Position numbers and translations under genes: made by a program. A DNA stretch of 15,871 nt from Bacteroidia bacterium (GTDB lineage: Bacteria > Bacteroidota > Bacteroidia > Bacteroidales > UBA12481). The notes beneath the pieces were generated by a model that searched no databases, was not told where the DNA came from, and saw only the letters and a program-made list of their open reading frames with translations. Location of the stretch: contig JAPLDV010000065.1 of assembly GCA_026391235.1 (NCBI GenBank), positions 1-15,871 of the forward strand, in the 5' to 3' direction. Positions 8,144 to 15,142 of this stretch are shown here, piece by piece; position 1 is the stretch's first letter, and the number at the start of each line of letters is the position of its first letter.

Positions 8144-9232
8144 TTATTTGATAAACTCCCTGAGGATTCTGCGCAAACCTCCCTCTTCCTGGTAGCCGAT
8201 GACCTTTCTGACCCCGTTGCCATTCGGATCCACCAGAATAAGAGTAGGGTAGCCAGTGATGCCATATTCATCGGGATACGTCTTGGTGCTGTCCAAAACC
8301 TGGGTCCAGAGAGCCCCGTCGTTGCGGATGGCTTCCTTCCAGCGGTTGTAATCTTTTGGTTTATCGACGGAGATGCTGACGATCTCGAAGTTTTTAGACT
8401 GATTCCAGTCTTTGTAAATCTCTATCATGTGCGGAGTCAGCTTGCGGCACCAGGGACAATCCACGTACCAGAAGTCCAGCAGCACCCATTTGCCTTTGAA
8501 ATCGGATAAAGAGACCATCTTCCCGGTAGTATCCGGAAAAGTAAATCCGGGAACCGGTTTGCCGGAGATGGTTTTTTCAGCGATTTCATATTCCTTGACA
8601 ATGCTTTGATATCGTTCATCGTTTGTAAAAGCCTTAAATGCGTCAACATAAGTCTTCAGGTATTCGACCGGCTCATTGCGGATGATCGGAAGAGAGATAA
8701 CCAGTCCGGCATAATTGGGATTGGCTTTGATCAGCTCCCTGGTTATTTCCAGGTTCTTTTTCTTTGCCTCTTCCTGGACGATCCAGGCGGTTTCGCACTC
8801 CTCCTTGCTGCGGGGCACCTTGGCATATACCTTGCCCCATGCTTTCCAGGTTTTCAACACTTCATCGTAGGAAGGCTTCCCTTCATCGATAAGCTTTTGA
8901 AGAATGATATTGTTTTGAGTTCCCCCGATTTTATAACCTGACTCTTTTGTATAGTTGACCGTAATTTTCCCGGGCTCCAGGATCAGACGGGTATTCAGCT
9001 GGGATGGCATGGGGAATCCGATGGATACCAGTTTCGGAAAGGTGTCAATGGTACCCGAGAAGGTGCATCTACCGCCTTTGAGCACCAGCGTATCCGAAGT
9101 AGTATACCAGTTATTATGAACCATCAGGCTGTCGGGACCACCCTCAGCCGTAACTTCAATGATATAATGGTTTTTTGGTCCGCAGGAGGTGGCAAGGAGG
9201 AGGATCAGGACTCCGGTAAAAAGGTTTTTCAT
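8144..9232 (-). CDS. TlpA-type thioredoxin lipoprotein with N-terminal DUF4369-like domain
   Basis: 362 residues from the ATG at 9232, chosen because it begins a clean lipoprotein signal peptide (MKNLFTGVLILLLATSCGP; lipidated Cys17). An ATG at 9253 would add seven charged residues ahead of it. Residues ~22-110 look like the DUF4369 beta-sandwich common at the front of Bacteroidota periplasmic thioredoxins. A helical linker follows (about 115-225), then an AhpC/TSA-Redoxin/thioredoxin domain (about 226-362). Its active site is WYVDCPWCRKLTPHM with Cys259 and Cys262, and the cis-proline is Pro329 in ITGYPTLIL. It should be a membrane-anchored thiol-disulfide oxidoreductase facing the periplasm; CPWC suggests a reductase or isomerase role like TlpA/ResA, but the partner is unknown. 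It is the first gene of a likely two-gene operon with the membrane protein downstream. No cytochrome maturation genes are visible nearby. Confidence 0.93.
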   Translation of the reverse strand: MKNLFTGVLILLLATSCGPKNHYIIEVTAEGGPDSLMVHNNWYTTSDTLVLKGGRCTFSGTIDTFPKLVSIGFPMPSQLNTRLILEPGKITVNYTKESGYKIGGTQNNIILQKLIDEGKPSYDEVLKTWKAWGKVYAKVPRSKEECETAWIVQEEAKKKNLEITRELIKANPNYAGLVISLPIIRNEPVEYLKTYVDAFKAFTNDERYQSIVKEYEIAEKTISGKPVPGFTFPDTTGKMVSLSDFKGKWVLLDFWYVDCPWCRKLTPHMIEIYKDWNQSKNFEIVSISVDKPKDYNRWKEAIRNDGALWTQVLDSTKTYPDEYGITGYPTLILVDPNGNGVRKVIGYQEEGGLRRILREFIK

Positions 9233-9313
9233 TGCGTCTGGGGTTTTTTGCATGGTTTGTTTATCAGATTAAGCAAAATACAGATTAACTGGCAATTACG
9301 ACACTAAAACTCG

Positions 9314-9574
9314 TTATTGATATTTTTTTGTATTGTATTTTTTAAATATTGGCAGATCTGTTTCGATAATTTGCCAAACAGCGATTACTTTGATATTGAA
9401 ATATTCATGGGCAATAAAATTCCTGAATAAACGAACCTTATACCAAGGGTAATCATATTTTTCCAATTTGTTTTGGAAATATTAGTCCAAAGTAATGTTT
9501 TTGTTGCTTACTCCGTCAATTTTTTGACAAACTGTTATACTATCTTCGCAGCTAATCAGTTTTTGTTTTGTGAT
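9314..9574 (-). pseudogene. Decayed HepT-like toxin gene (HEPN domain, DUF86)
   Basis: In this gap of about 360 bp a single minus-strand frame reads like a broken HepT. From 9481 to 9314 it encodes 55 residues including DYPWYKVRLFRNFIAHEYFN and then VWQIIETDLPIF, ending in a stop. This matches the C-terminal half of HepT, with the RX4HXY motif as R-NFIA-H-E-Y (Arg codon 9422-9424, His 9407-9409, Tyr 9401-9403). An in-frame stop is at 9482-9484. Upstream of it the same frame reads LISCEDSITVCQKIDGVS, which resembles the first helix of HepT, preceded by ATC (9572-9574) where ATG might once have been. The central helices (the EIIGEA region) are missing. A complete HepT is about 110 residues, so roughly a quarter has been deleted. 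No MntA nucleotidyltransferase is present. The C-terminal match is strong; the N-terminal match and the original start are inference. Confidence 0.75.
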
Positions 9575-9594
9575 TTGCCAAACCCCTGACCCTT

Positions 9595-11853
9595 ATGACG
9601 AATATCCTTGAAGATGCCGCCGCGATTGCATCCCGTTTTATCAATAATACCAACCGCCATGTATTTCTTACCGGAAAGGCAGGGACAGGAAAAACGACAT
9701 TTCTGAAGTACATTGTTGAGCAAACATATAAAAATACCATTGTGGCTGCACCCACGGGAATTGCTGCCATCAATGCCGGAGGGGTCACCCTGCATTCACT
9801 TTTTCAGTTGCCTTTCGGAACATTCATCCCATCCAATAACCTTCCAAATTCGGGGTACATCCCGATACAGCTGAACACCCCGGATTCCCTCCTAAGGGGG
9901 CTACAGATGCATGCATCAAAACGTAAATTGTTGAGAGAGATGGAGCTGTTGATCATCGATGAAGTGAGTATGCTGCGTGCAGATCTGCTGGATGCGATTG
10001 ATGTAATTTTAAGGTGGGTGAGAAGGAATAAATACCAGCCATTCGGCGGAATTCAGGTACTGTTTATCGGCGACCTGTTTCAGCTTCCTCCGGTGGTCAA
10101 GCAGGAGGAGTGGGAATTTCTTCAGCCGTATTATCCGGATATCTATTTTTTCTCGGCAAGGGCTCTTCAGAATCTGCAACCTGTTTATATTGAGCTGGAT
10201 AAAATTTATCGGCAGACAGATAACCACTTTATCACCGTGCTGAACCATTACCGGGAGAACAAGGTTTCGCGTGAGGATGTGGAGGCATTGAACCAACGGT
10301 ATAATCCGCATTTTCAGGCCGAAAACGAAGATGGATACATTCACCTGACCACGCATAACCGGAAAGCCGATACCATTAACAGGGAAGCATTAAAGGAGCT
10401 GCCAGGGGAACTGTTCAGCTATGATGCTTTAATCGAAGGGGATTTCAATGAATATCTCTTTCCTGTGGAGGCCACTCTTGAACTGAAAGAGGGAGCCCAG
10501 GTAATGTTTATTAAAAACGATTATTCCGGCGACCATGAATATTTTAACGGTAAAATCGGAAAAATCAACTCCCTTTCTGATGATGAAATCAGAGTCATTT
10601 TTAACGATGGAAATCCGGATATTGCAGTTGAAAGATATATCTGGGAGAACAAGAAATTTACCTTGTCCGATGAAACCAACGAAATTGAAGAGTTAGTTGT
10701 AGGAACTTTTTCACACTATCCTCTCAAACTGGCCTGGGCAATTACCGTGCATAAAAGCCAGGGATTGACATTCGAGAAGGCCATCATCGATGTATCCTCA
10801 GCATTTGCTCCGGGGCAGATTTATGTGGCATTATCCCGGCTGGTTTCCCTGGACGGACTGGTCCTTTCATCACGCGTGCCTTTCGCGGGTCCCGCTCAGG
10901 ATGAAGCACTTAAGCTGTTTGTTCAACTTAAAAAATCTGATCCGCCGCCTGTAAATGTTTTGCCTTTGGAGATCCGGAATTGCATCCGTGATTCTGTGTT
11001 GAAATCATTTAATTTCAATCCGTTATTAAACACGCTGCATTATTTTACCGATAGCCATGATAAAGATGAAACAAAATCGGTGAAACAGAAGCAAAAAAGC
11101 TGGGCGAAAAAGCTGGAGTCGGATTTTAAACCGCTAAAAGAGACTGCGGATAAGTTTTTGGATCAACTGAAGAGAATCCTGAAAACTCCGGATGATAATT
11201 ACCTGGCACTGTTAAGTGCACGAATGGAAGCTGCCAAGGGTTATTTTGAACCCCTGATTAATGATTTCGGTGCGAGAGTCCATAAACAAATCAGGGTAAT
11301 GGACTTCGAGAAAAAGGCCAAAGCATACCTGGCTGAATTGACCGATCTGGAAAGACTTTTCTTTAAACAGCGGCAGATCATCTATAAGGCAGAGGAGCTT
11401 ATCCGATCTGCCATGCAGGATGCAGAATTTTCGAAAGAAACACTGCTCGCTTCAACGCTTTATAAAGGGAGAGTGGCGAAGGACGGTAAGGACGTTAAGA
11501 AAGAGAAGGACGTTAAGAACGTAAAGAACGTTAAGAACGTAAAGAAAGAGAAGAAAGAGAAGAGTGATAAAGTGACCTTTGATTTATTTAAGGAGGGGAA
11601 AGCAATAAAACAGATTGCTGCAGAGCGTTCTCTGGCTGTCGGGACTATCGAGGGGCATCTTCTGCCCTATGTTTCAAAAGGGTTGATTGATGTCTTACAG
11701 ATTGTGGAGGAGGCAAAAGTTACCAAGGTCCTCGAGCTCATAAAAGAGCTGGACACCATTGCATTGGGGCCTTTAAAAGAACAACTGGGAGATGAGGTCA
11801 GCTATATCGAGCTGCGATTTATCATGGCGCACCGGTTAGCACGAAACTTGTAA
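9595..11853 (+). CDS. PIF1/RecD-like superfamily 1 helicase with C-terminal helix-turn-helix domain
   Basis: 752 residues. Helicase motifs in order: Walker A GKAGTGKTT (27-35), motif Ia VAAPTGIAAINAGGVTLHSLF (50-70 region), Walker B LLIIDEVSM (118-126), motif III FIGDLFQLPPV (157-167), RQ-containing motif near 204-209, and the C-terminal motif TVHKSQGLTFEKA (384-396) with YVALSR (410-415) supplying the arginine finger. This is the PIF1/RecD-type 5'-to-3' DNA helicase layout. After a helical, charged region (about 480-620) comes a Lys-rich tripeptide-repeat linker (629-658). The tail (about 659-752: TFDLFKEGKAIKQIAAERSL, AVGTIEGHLLPYVSKG...) looks like the HTH_40 domain also found behind some RecQ helicases. 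Helicases of this composition are common in Bacteroidota and are probably housekeeping DNA-metabolism enzymes. The gene stands alone, downstream of the HepT remnant and convergent with the glycosyltransferase gene (17-bp gap). Confidence 0.92.
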   Translation: MTNILEDAAAIASRFINNTNRHVFLTGKAGTGKTTFLKYIVEQTYKNTIVAAPTGIAAINAGGVTLHSLFQLPFGTFIPSNNLPNSGYIPIQLNTPDSLLRGLQMHASKRKLLREMELLIIDEVSMLRADLLDAIDVILRWVRRNKYQPFGGIQVLFIGDLFQLPPVVKQEEWEFLQPYYPDIYFFSARALQNLQPVYIELDKIYRQTDNHFITVLNHYRENKVSREDVEALNQRYNPHFQAENEDGYIHLTTHNRKADTINREALKELPGELFSYDALIEGDFNEYLFPVEATLELKEGAQVMFIKNDYSGDHEYFNGKIGKINSLSDDEIRVIFNDGNPDIAVERYIWENKKFTLSDETNEIEELVVGTFSHYPLKLAWAITVHKSQGLTFEKAIIDVSSAFAPGQIYVALSRLVSLDGLVLSSRVPFAGPAQDEALKLFVQLKKSDPPPVNVLPLEIRNCIRDSVLKSFNFNPLLNTLHYFTDSHDKDETKSVKQKQKSWAKKLESDFKPLKETADKFLDQLKRILKTPDDNYLALLSARMEAAKGYFEPLINDFGARVHKQIRVMDFEKKAKAYLAELTDLERLFFKQRQIIYKAEELIRSAMQDAEFSKETLLASTLYKGRVAKDGKDVKKEKDVKNVKNVKNVKKEKKEKSDKVTFDLFKEGKAIKQIAAERSLAVGTIEGHLLPYVSKGLIDVLQIVEEAKVTKVLELIKELDTIALGPLKEQLGDEVSYIELRFIMAHRLARNL
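11479..11568 (+). repeat. In-frame 9-bp minisatellite inside the helicase gene
   Basis: Ten consecutive 9-bp units on the theme AAGAACGTT / AAGGACGTT / AAGAAAGAG encode Lys-first tripeptides (KDG, KDV, KKE, KDV, KNV, KNV, KNV, KKE, KKE, KSD). The unit length is a multiple of three, so gain or loss of copies keeps the reading frame. It forms a positively charged flexible linker between the helicase body and the helix-turn-helix tail. Confidence 0.9.
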
Positions 11854-11870
11854 TCCGGAATGGTAATGAT

Positions 11871-13397
11871 CTACTTCGCAATTTTATATATTTTAATATT
11901 TTTATATTCACCGATTTTATTGGAGAGATATTTTAGCGCAAAGGGGAACTTAGTCGAAATATCTTCATTAATTATAATGTATTTAGCTCCGTTTCTTATA
12001 TTTCTCGAAAACCTTACACTATCTCGGCAAGATCCCATAATGTTGGACCATCCTTTTAAATTCATGTTGTAAAGTGAAGCAGGTGTTTCATCAGGAATGC
12101 ACATAACGGTATCCTGATCTTTTATGCCAATTGAATGTAAATAGGGTGAAACGGATTGGAAGGCATGATAGGTAGGGTCAGACTGCCAGCCATTATAACG
12201 TACCCTCAGAACCCTGTTTGTATGATAAACATTAAATAAAAGGAATACCGCGAAAGCTATTTTAAGAAATATGGAATTGAAAATTTTGAAATTTAATTGT
12301 TTGAGATTTGAAAAAAACAACACGATAGTAATTGCCGGTAAAATATATAGATTGAGTAAAAAATAATCATGGTTGTCGAACTTGTCGAACCAAAGCAGTG
12401 CAAAGAAAATTGTTCCTATGAAAAGAAAAAGGTTAAAAAGATAAAGAAACTTCTCCTTGGTTTTATAATAGATTATATTAAAGAGCAACATCAATCCCAG
12501 GAGAATTAAGGTATAGCGGTGGAAGTAGTGGTCTAACCATACATTCTTCATTGAATGCAAAATATCATGTATTCCGGCTTTGTCTAAATCCCAGATGGGA
12601 CAAATTGAGGTAAGGAAATAGGTCGAATTATGTATTTGGTTGTATTTTTTGGCAAAGAGTATCCAGGCTGCTATTGTACCAATCATCAAGATAACCGGTA
12701 TAATAAATCGTTTATAATTATTAGCGATGGAATTTCCCAGGCCGATATTGGTAAGTCTTAACAGATCAAACAAAACAACTGCGCCGATTGCAGTAAAACC
12801 CAAAAGGCCGGATATTTTACAGCTGCCTGCAAGAAAAAAGAATATAATGGAATAATAAAAATGTTTATTCGAATTATTTTTATAAAATATGTAAAAATGG
12901 TATACGGCAATAAATCCCAGAGAAAGTGCCGTAGAATCAGTTAAAAAATTATTGCCATAATATGCCAATACCGGAGATGCAAAAAACAGAAGTATGGTAC
13001 AAATCGACAAAAATGCATTATTCAGAATTTTATAAGAAAATTTGAAAAGATAGAAAAGTCCTAAGAAGTATATGAAAGTGTTTAATATTCTAAAAATATA
13101 ATCATGAAAGCCAAAAATTTTATATAAGATTGCGACAGTATAATACATTAAAGGTATTTCGCTTGGTGCAGAAAACCCGCTTTTATATAAATCAACGGTG
13201 AGATGGTGCGTTTGAGGTTTGAAAAATTGCATACCATCCTGATAGTAATTTAGCGCTAAAGATGCACAATCGGCCTGGCGCCATCGATGAACAGATTGTG
13301 GACGCTTAAATGCTATACTTTGATAATTATAATACAGGGATATTGCCACAAGAAAGAAAATGAAATAGGAAGCGGGATTTTTAAAGATCGTTTTCAT
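11871..13397 (-). CDS. GT-C type membrane glycosyltransferase (GT39/ArnT/PMT-like)
   Basis: 508 residues from the ATG at 13397, which opens directly with a charged end and first membrane helix (MKTIFKNPASYFIFFLVAIS). An in-frame ATG at 13466 would add 23 residues encoded by a repeat-rich patch and is less likely. The first extracytoplasmic loop carries HRWRQADCASLALNYYQDG (37-55), the 'WRQAD' signature that bears the catalytic Asp in dolichyl/undecaprenyl-phosphate-sugar dependent transferases. GNNFLTDS (148-155) and a CKISGLLG segment (193-200) are further family-like elements. About ten to twelve membrane helices follow, then a soluble C-terminal region (about 397-508). It probably moves a sugar from a polyprenyl-phosphate carrier to a periplasmic acceptor. 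Base composition is clearly more AT-rich than in its neighbours, suggesting acquisition by transfer. No other glycan genes adjoin it. Acceptor and sugar are unknown. Confidence 0.82.
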   Translation of the reverse strand: MKTIFKNPASYFIFFLVAISLYYNYQSIAFKRPQSVHRWRQADCASLALNYYQDGMQFFKPQTHHLTVDLYKSGFSAPSEIPLMYYTVAILYKIFGFHDYIFRILNTFIYFLGLFYLFKFSYKILNNAFLSICTILLFFASPVLAYYGNNFLTDSTALSLGFIAVYHFYIFYKNNSNKHFYYSIIFFFLAGSCKISGLLGFTAIGAVVLFDLLRLTNIGLGNSIANNYKRFIIPVILMIGTIAAWILFAKKYNQIHNSTYFLTSICPIWDLDKAGIHDILHSMKNVWLDHYFHRYTLILLGLMLLFNIIYYKTKEKFLYLFNLFLFIGTIFFALLWFDKFDNHDYFLLNLYILPAITIVLFFSNLKQLNFKIFNSIFLKIAFAVFLLFNVYHTNRVLRVRYNGWQSDPTYHAFQSVSPYLHSIGIKDQDTVMCIPDETPASLYNMNLKGWSNIMGSCRDSVRFSRNIRNGAKYIIINEDISTKFPFALKYLSNKIGEYKNIKIYKIAK

Positions 13398-13430
13398 AAA
13401 GCAGTGTTTCTTCCTGTTTTTGACGATCGC

Positions 13431-13464
13431 ATTAGCGAACATAATTAGCGGAGCGAAGCGGAGC
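13431..13464. repeat. Patch of short direct repeats upstream of the glycosyltransferase
   Basis: ATTAGCG occurs at 13431-13437 and 13444-13450, and AGCGGAGC at 13447-13454 and 13457-13464, in the 85-bp gap between the phosphate transporter stop and the glycosyltransferase start. The sequence is GC-richer than the gene that follows it and argues against coding use of this stretch. Function unknown. Confidence 0.45.
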
Positions 13465-13482
13465 ATATTTTGCGAAGCACAT

Positions 13483-14475
13483 TTACTTTACGAAAAGTTT
13501 GATAATAAGGTAGGTGCCCCCACTCATAATGATGCACGCAGGAATCGTGAGCACCCAGGCGAGAACGATGTTGCCGGCAACACCCCAGCGAACCGCACTG
13601 AGACGTTTAACCGAGCCAACTCCCATGATTGAACCGGTTATGGTATGTGTGGTACTCACCGGAATTCCTCCGAGTGTGCTGCCGATTACGGTTAAGGCTC
13701 CGGCTGTTTCGGCACAGAACCCCTGAACAGGTTTCAGATGGGTAAGTGAAGAACCAAGGGTTTTTATCACCTTCCACCCGCCGGCCAGGGTTCCGGCACC
13801 AATGGTGACATAACTGGCAACGGCTACCCAGGTCGGAACCACGAACTCACCCTTTAGATAGCCGGTGCTGAACAATAGAATGGTGATGATCCCAATGGTT
13901 TTTTGCGCATCGTTGCTTCCATGCCCAAGACTGAAAACTGCCGAAGAAACGAGCTGCATAACCCGAAAGATTCCATCTACCTTTCGGGGGGAGGTTTTTC
14001 GGAATACCCACATCGTTCCAACCATGATCAGGTAACCGAGTAAAAACCCTATGATCGGCGATAGGAAAATAAACAATGTTACTTTGATTAGTCCGGAAGC
14101 TATCAGCGCTTTAGTTCCGCCGATCAGCAGGGCAGGGCCGACCAGTCCGCCGATAAGCGCATGGGATACGCTGATTGGCAGGCCGAAATGGGTGCAGGTA
14201 TAAACCCATACAATGGCCCCGATCAATGCCGAGAGAACCACATATTCATTTATCACATTAGCGTCGATAATCCCCTTTCCAATAGTCTTTGCCACATGCA
14301 CTCCCAAAACGAAAAATGCGGCAAAATTCCAGAATGCTGCCCAGGCAACCGCCATGTTTGGTGATAGTACTTTCGTGGAAACAACTGTGGCAATGGAGTT
14401 TGCAGCATCATTCATCCCATTCAGGAAATCGAACGTCAGCGCGATGACAATAATTGCAATTACCAGGATAGTCAT
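13483..14475 (-). CDS. Inorganic phosphate transporter, PiT family (downstream copy)
   Basis: 330 residues, a complete short bacterial PiT protein: a secondary transporter that brings inorganic phosphate (as metal phosphate or with a cation) across the inner membrane. The inverted-repeat signature is present twice: FLNGMNDAANSIATVVSTKVL around 17-37 and GHGSNDAQKTIG at 184-195. PISVSHALIGG (100-110) and PVSTTHTITGSIMG (272-285) are the paired re-entrant elements. The first signature reads GMND where many members have GAND. About ten hydrophobic segments are present with a short central loop (about 158-172). It starts 9 bp after the DUF47 stop, so it is the third gene of a PiT-DUF47-PiT operon and very similar to the first (about 70% identical by eye over the shared part). 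It may differ from its twin in affinity or coupling ion. Confidence 0.95.
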   Translation of the reverse strand: MTILVIAIIVIALTFDFLNGMNDAANSIATVVSTKVLSPNMAVAWAAFWNFAAFFVLGVHVAKTIGKGIIDANVINEYVVLSALIGAIVWVYTCTHFGLPISVSHALIGGLVGPALLIGGTKALIASGLIKVTLFIFLSPIIGFLLGYLIMVGTMWVFRKTSPRKVDGIFRVMQLVSSAVFSLGHGSNDAQKTIGIITILLFSTGYLKGEFVVPTWVAVASYVTIGAGTLAGGWKVIKTLGSSLTHLKPVQGFCAETAGALTVIGSTLGGIPVSTTHTITGSIMGVGSVKRLSAVRWGVAGNIVLAWVLTIPACIIMSGGTYLIIKLFVK

Positions 14476-14484
14476 ATTGATTAG

Positions 14485-15132
14485 TTAGGCTGATTTAATA
14501 ATGATAGTCTTAAGGATATCCGATACGTCCTCAATGGAATCGGTAGCCATTTCGAGCGTTTCAAGTATTTCCTTATTTTTTATCAGTTCAATCGCATTGG
14601 TCTCGGTTTCAAACAATTCAGATAAGAGATGATGGTAAATATCATCGGCAACATTTTCCAGCTCGTTGATCTTGACACAGGCATCAGAAATTTTTCTGGG
14701 TTTTTTAAGGTTGTGGAGTTCATTTACGGCAACTTTGATCTGTTCACAGCCCCGTATAATAATGACTACCATCTCTTTAAACTGCGGCAGTAATTTTTTA
14801 GGCTTGTATAATTTGATTTGCTGGCTCGCAGCATTTATAAAATCCAGCACATCGTCCATTTTGGAAGTGAGCTGATGGATGTCTTCCCGGTCAAACGGAG
14901 TAATAAATGTGGTATCCAGGGCATCGAAAACGGCATGGGCAATGTCATCGGCTTTTTTCTCGAGACTTTTTATCTCACGGAAAAGATCGTGCTGCAACGC
15001 TGGTTCATGACTCTCCACAATTTTGGATAAAACCCGGGCTGAATCAGTGACCAGATCAGCCAGACCTTCAAAAAACGGAAAGAATTTTTCTTCTTTGGGG
15101 AGAAGGATTTTTTTAATGAATCCAGTTGCCAT
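14485..15132 (-). CDS. DUF47 family (PhoU-like) phosphate transport accessory protein
   Basis: 215 residues from the ATG at 15132; a longer reading from 15183 would overlap the upstream transporter gene by 41 bp and adds an unlikely leader. All-helical, PhoU-like cytoplasmic protein. Two similar helical motifs mark the duplicated three-helix bundles: LEKKADDIAH (57-66) and LENVADDIYH (158-167). These acidic stretches are the sort that bind metal in PhoU proteins. TPFDREDIHQL (78-88) followed by MDDVLDF (92-98) is the DUF47 hallmark. Members are typically encoded next to PiT transporters and are thought to modulate them; here the gene is sandwiched between two PiT genes with gaps of 10 and 9 bp. 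Which of the two it controls cannot be told. Confidence 0.94.
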   Translation of the reverse strand: MATGFIKKILLPKEEKFFPFFEGLADLVTDSARVLSKIVESHEPALQHDLFREIKSLEKKADDIAHAVFDALDTTFITPFDREDIHQLTSKMDDVLDFINAASQQIKLYKPKKLLPQFKEMVVIIIRGCEQIKVAVNELHNLKKPRKISDACVKINELENVADDIYHHLLSELFETETNAIELIKNKEILETLEMATDSIEDVSDILKTIIIKSA

Positions 15133-15142
15133 ATTCAATTTT

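Noticed and set aside
9523..9550. Possible Bacteroidota-type promoter for the helicase: TTTG at 9523-9526 and TATCTTCG at 9541-9548
   Set aside because: The spacing (14 nt) is shorter than usual for TTTG/TAnnTTTG promoters, the second box deviates by one base, and the stretch lies within the HepT remnant, so its composition has another explanation.
9369..9583. 11-bp direct repeat ATTTGCCAAAC at 9369-9379 and 9573-9583 around the HepT remnant
   Set aside because: The first copy encodes the HepT VWQI residues and the second is in the same frame, but 11 bp is too short to claim a duplication or an insertion footprint.
11860..12072. Plus-strand 70-codon frame with hydrophobic residues after the helicase stop
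   Set aside because: It lies entirely antisense to the C-terminal region of the glycosyltransferase, whose frame is long and coherent; its hydrophobic look comes from AT-rich codons.
13398..13466. Longer glycosyltransferase start at 13466 adding 23 residues
   Set aside because: The added stretch is encoded by short direct repeats and lacks signal or membrane character; the ATG at 13397 gives a normal first membrane helix.
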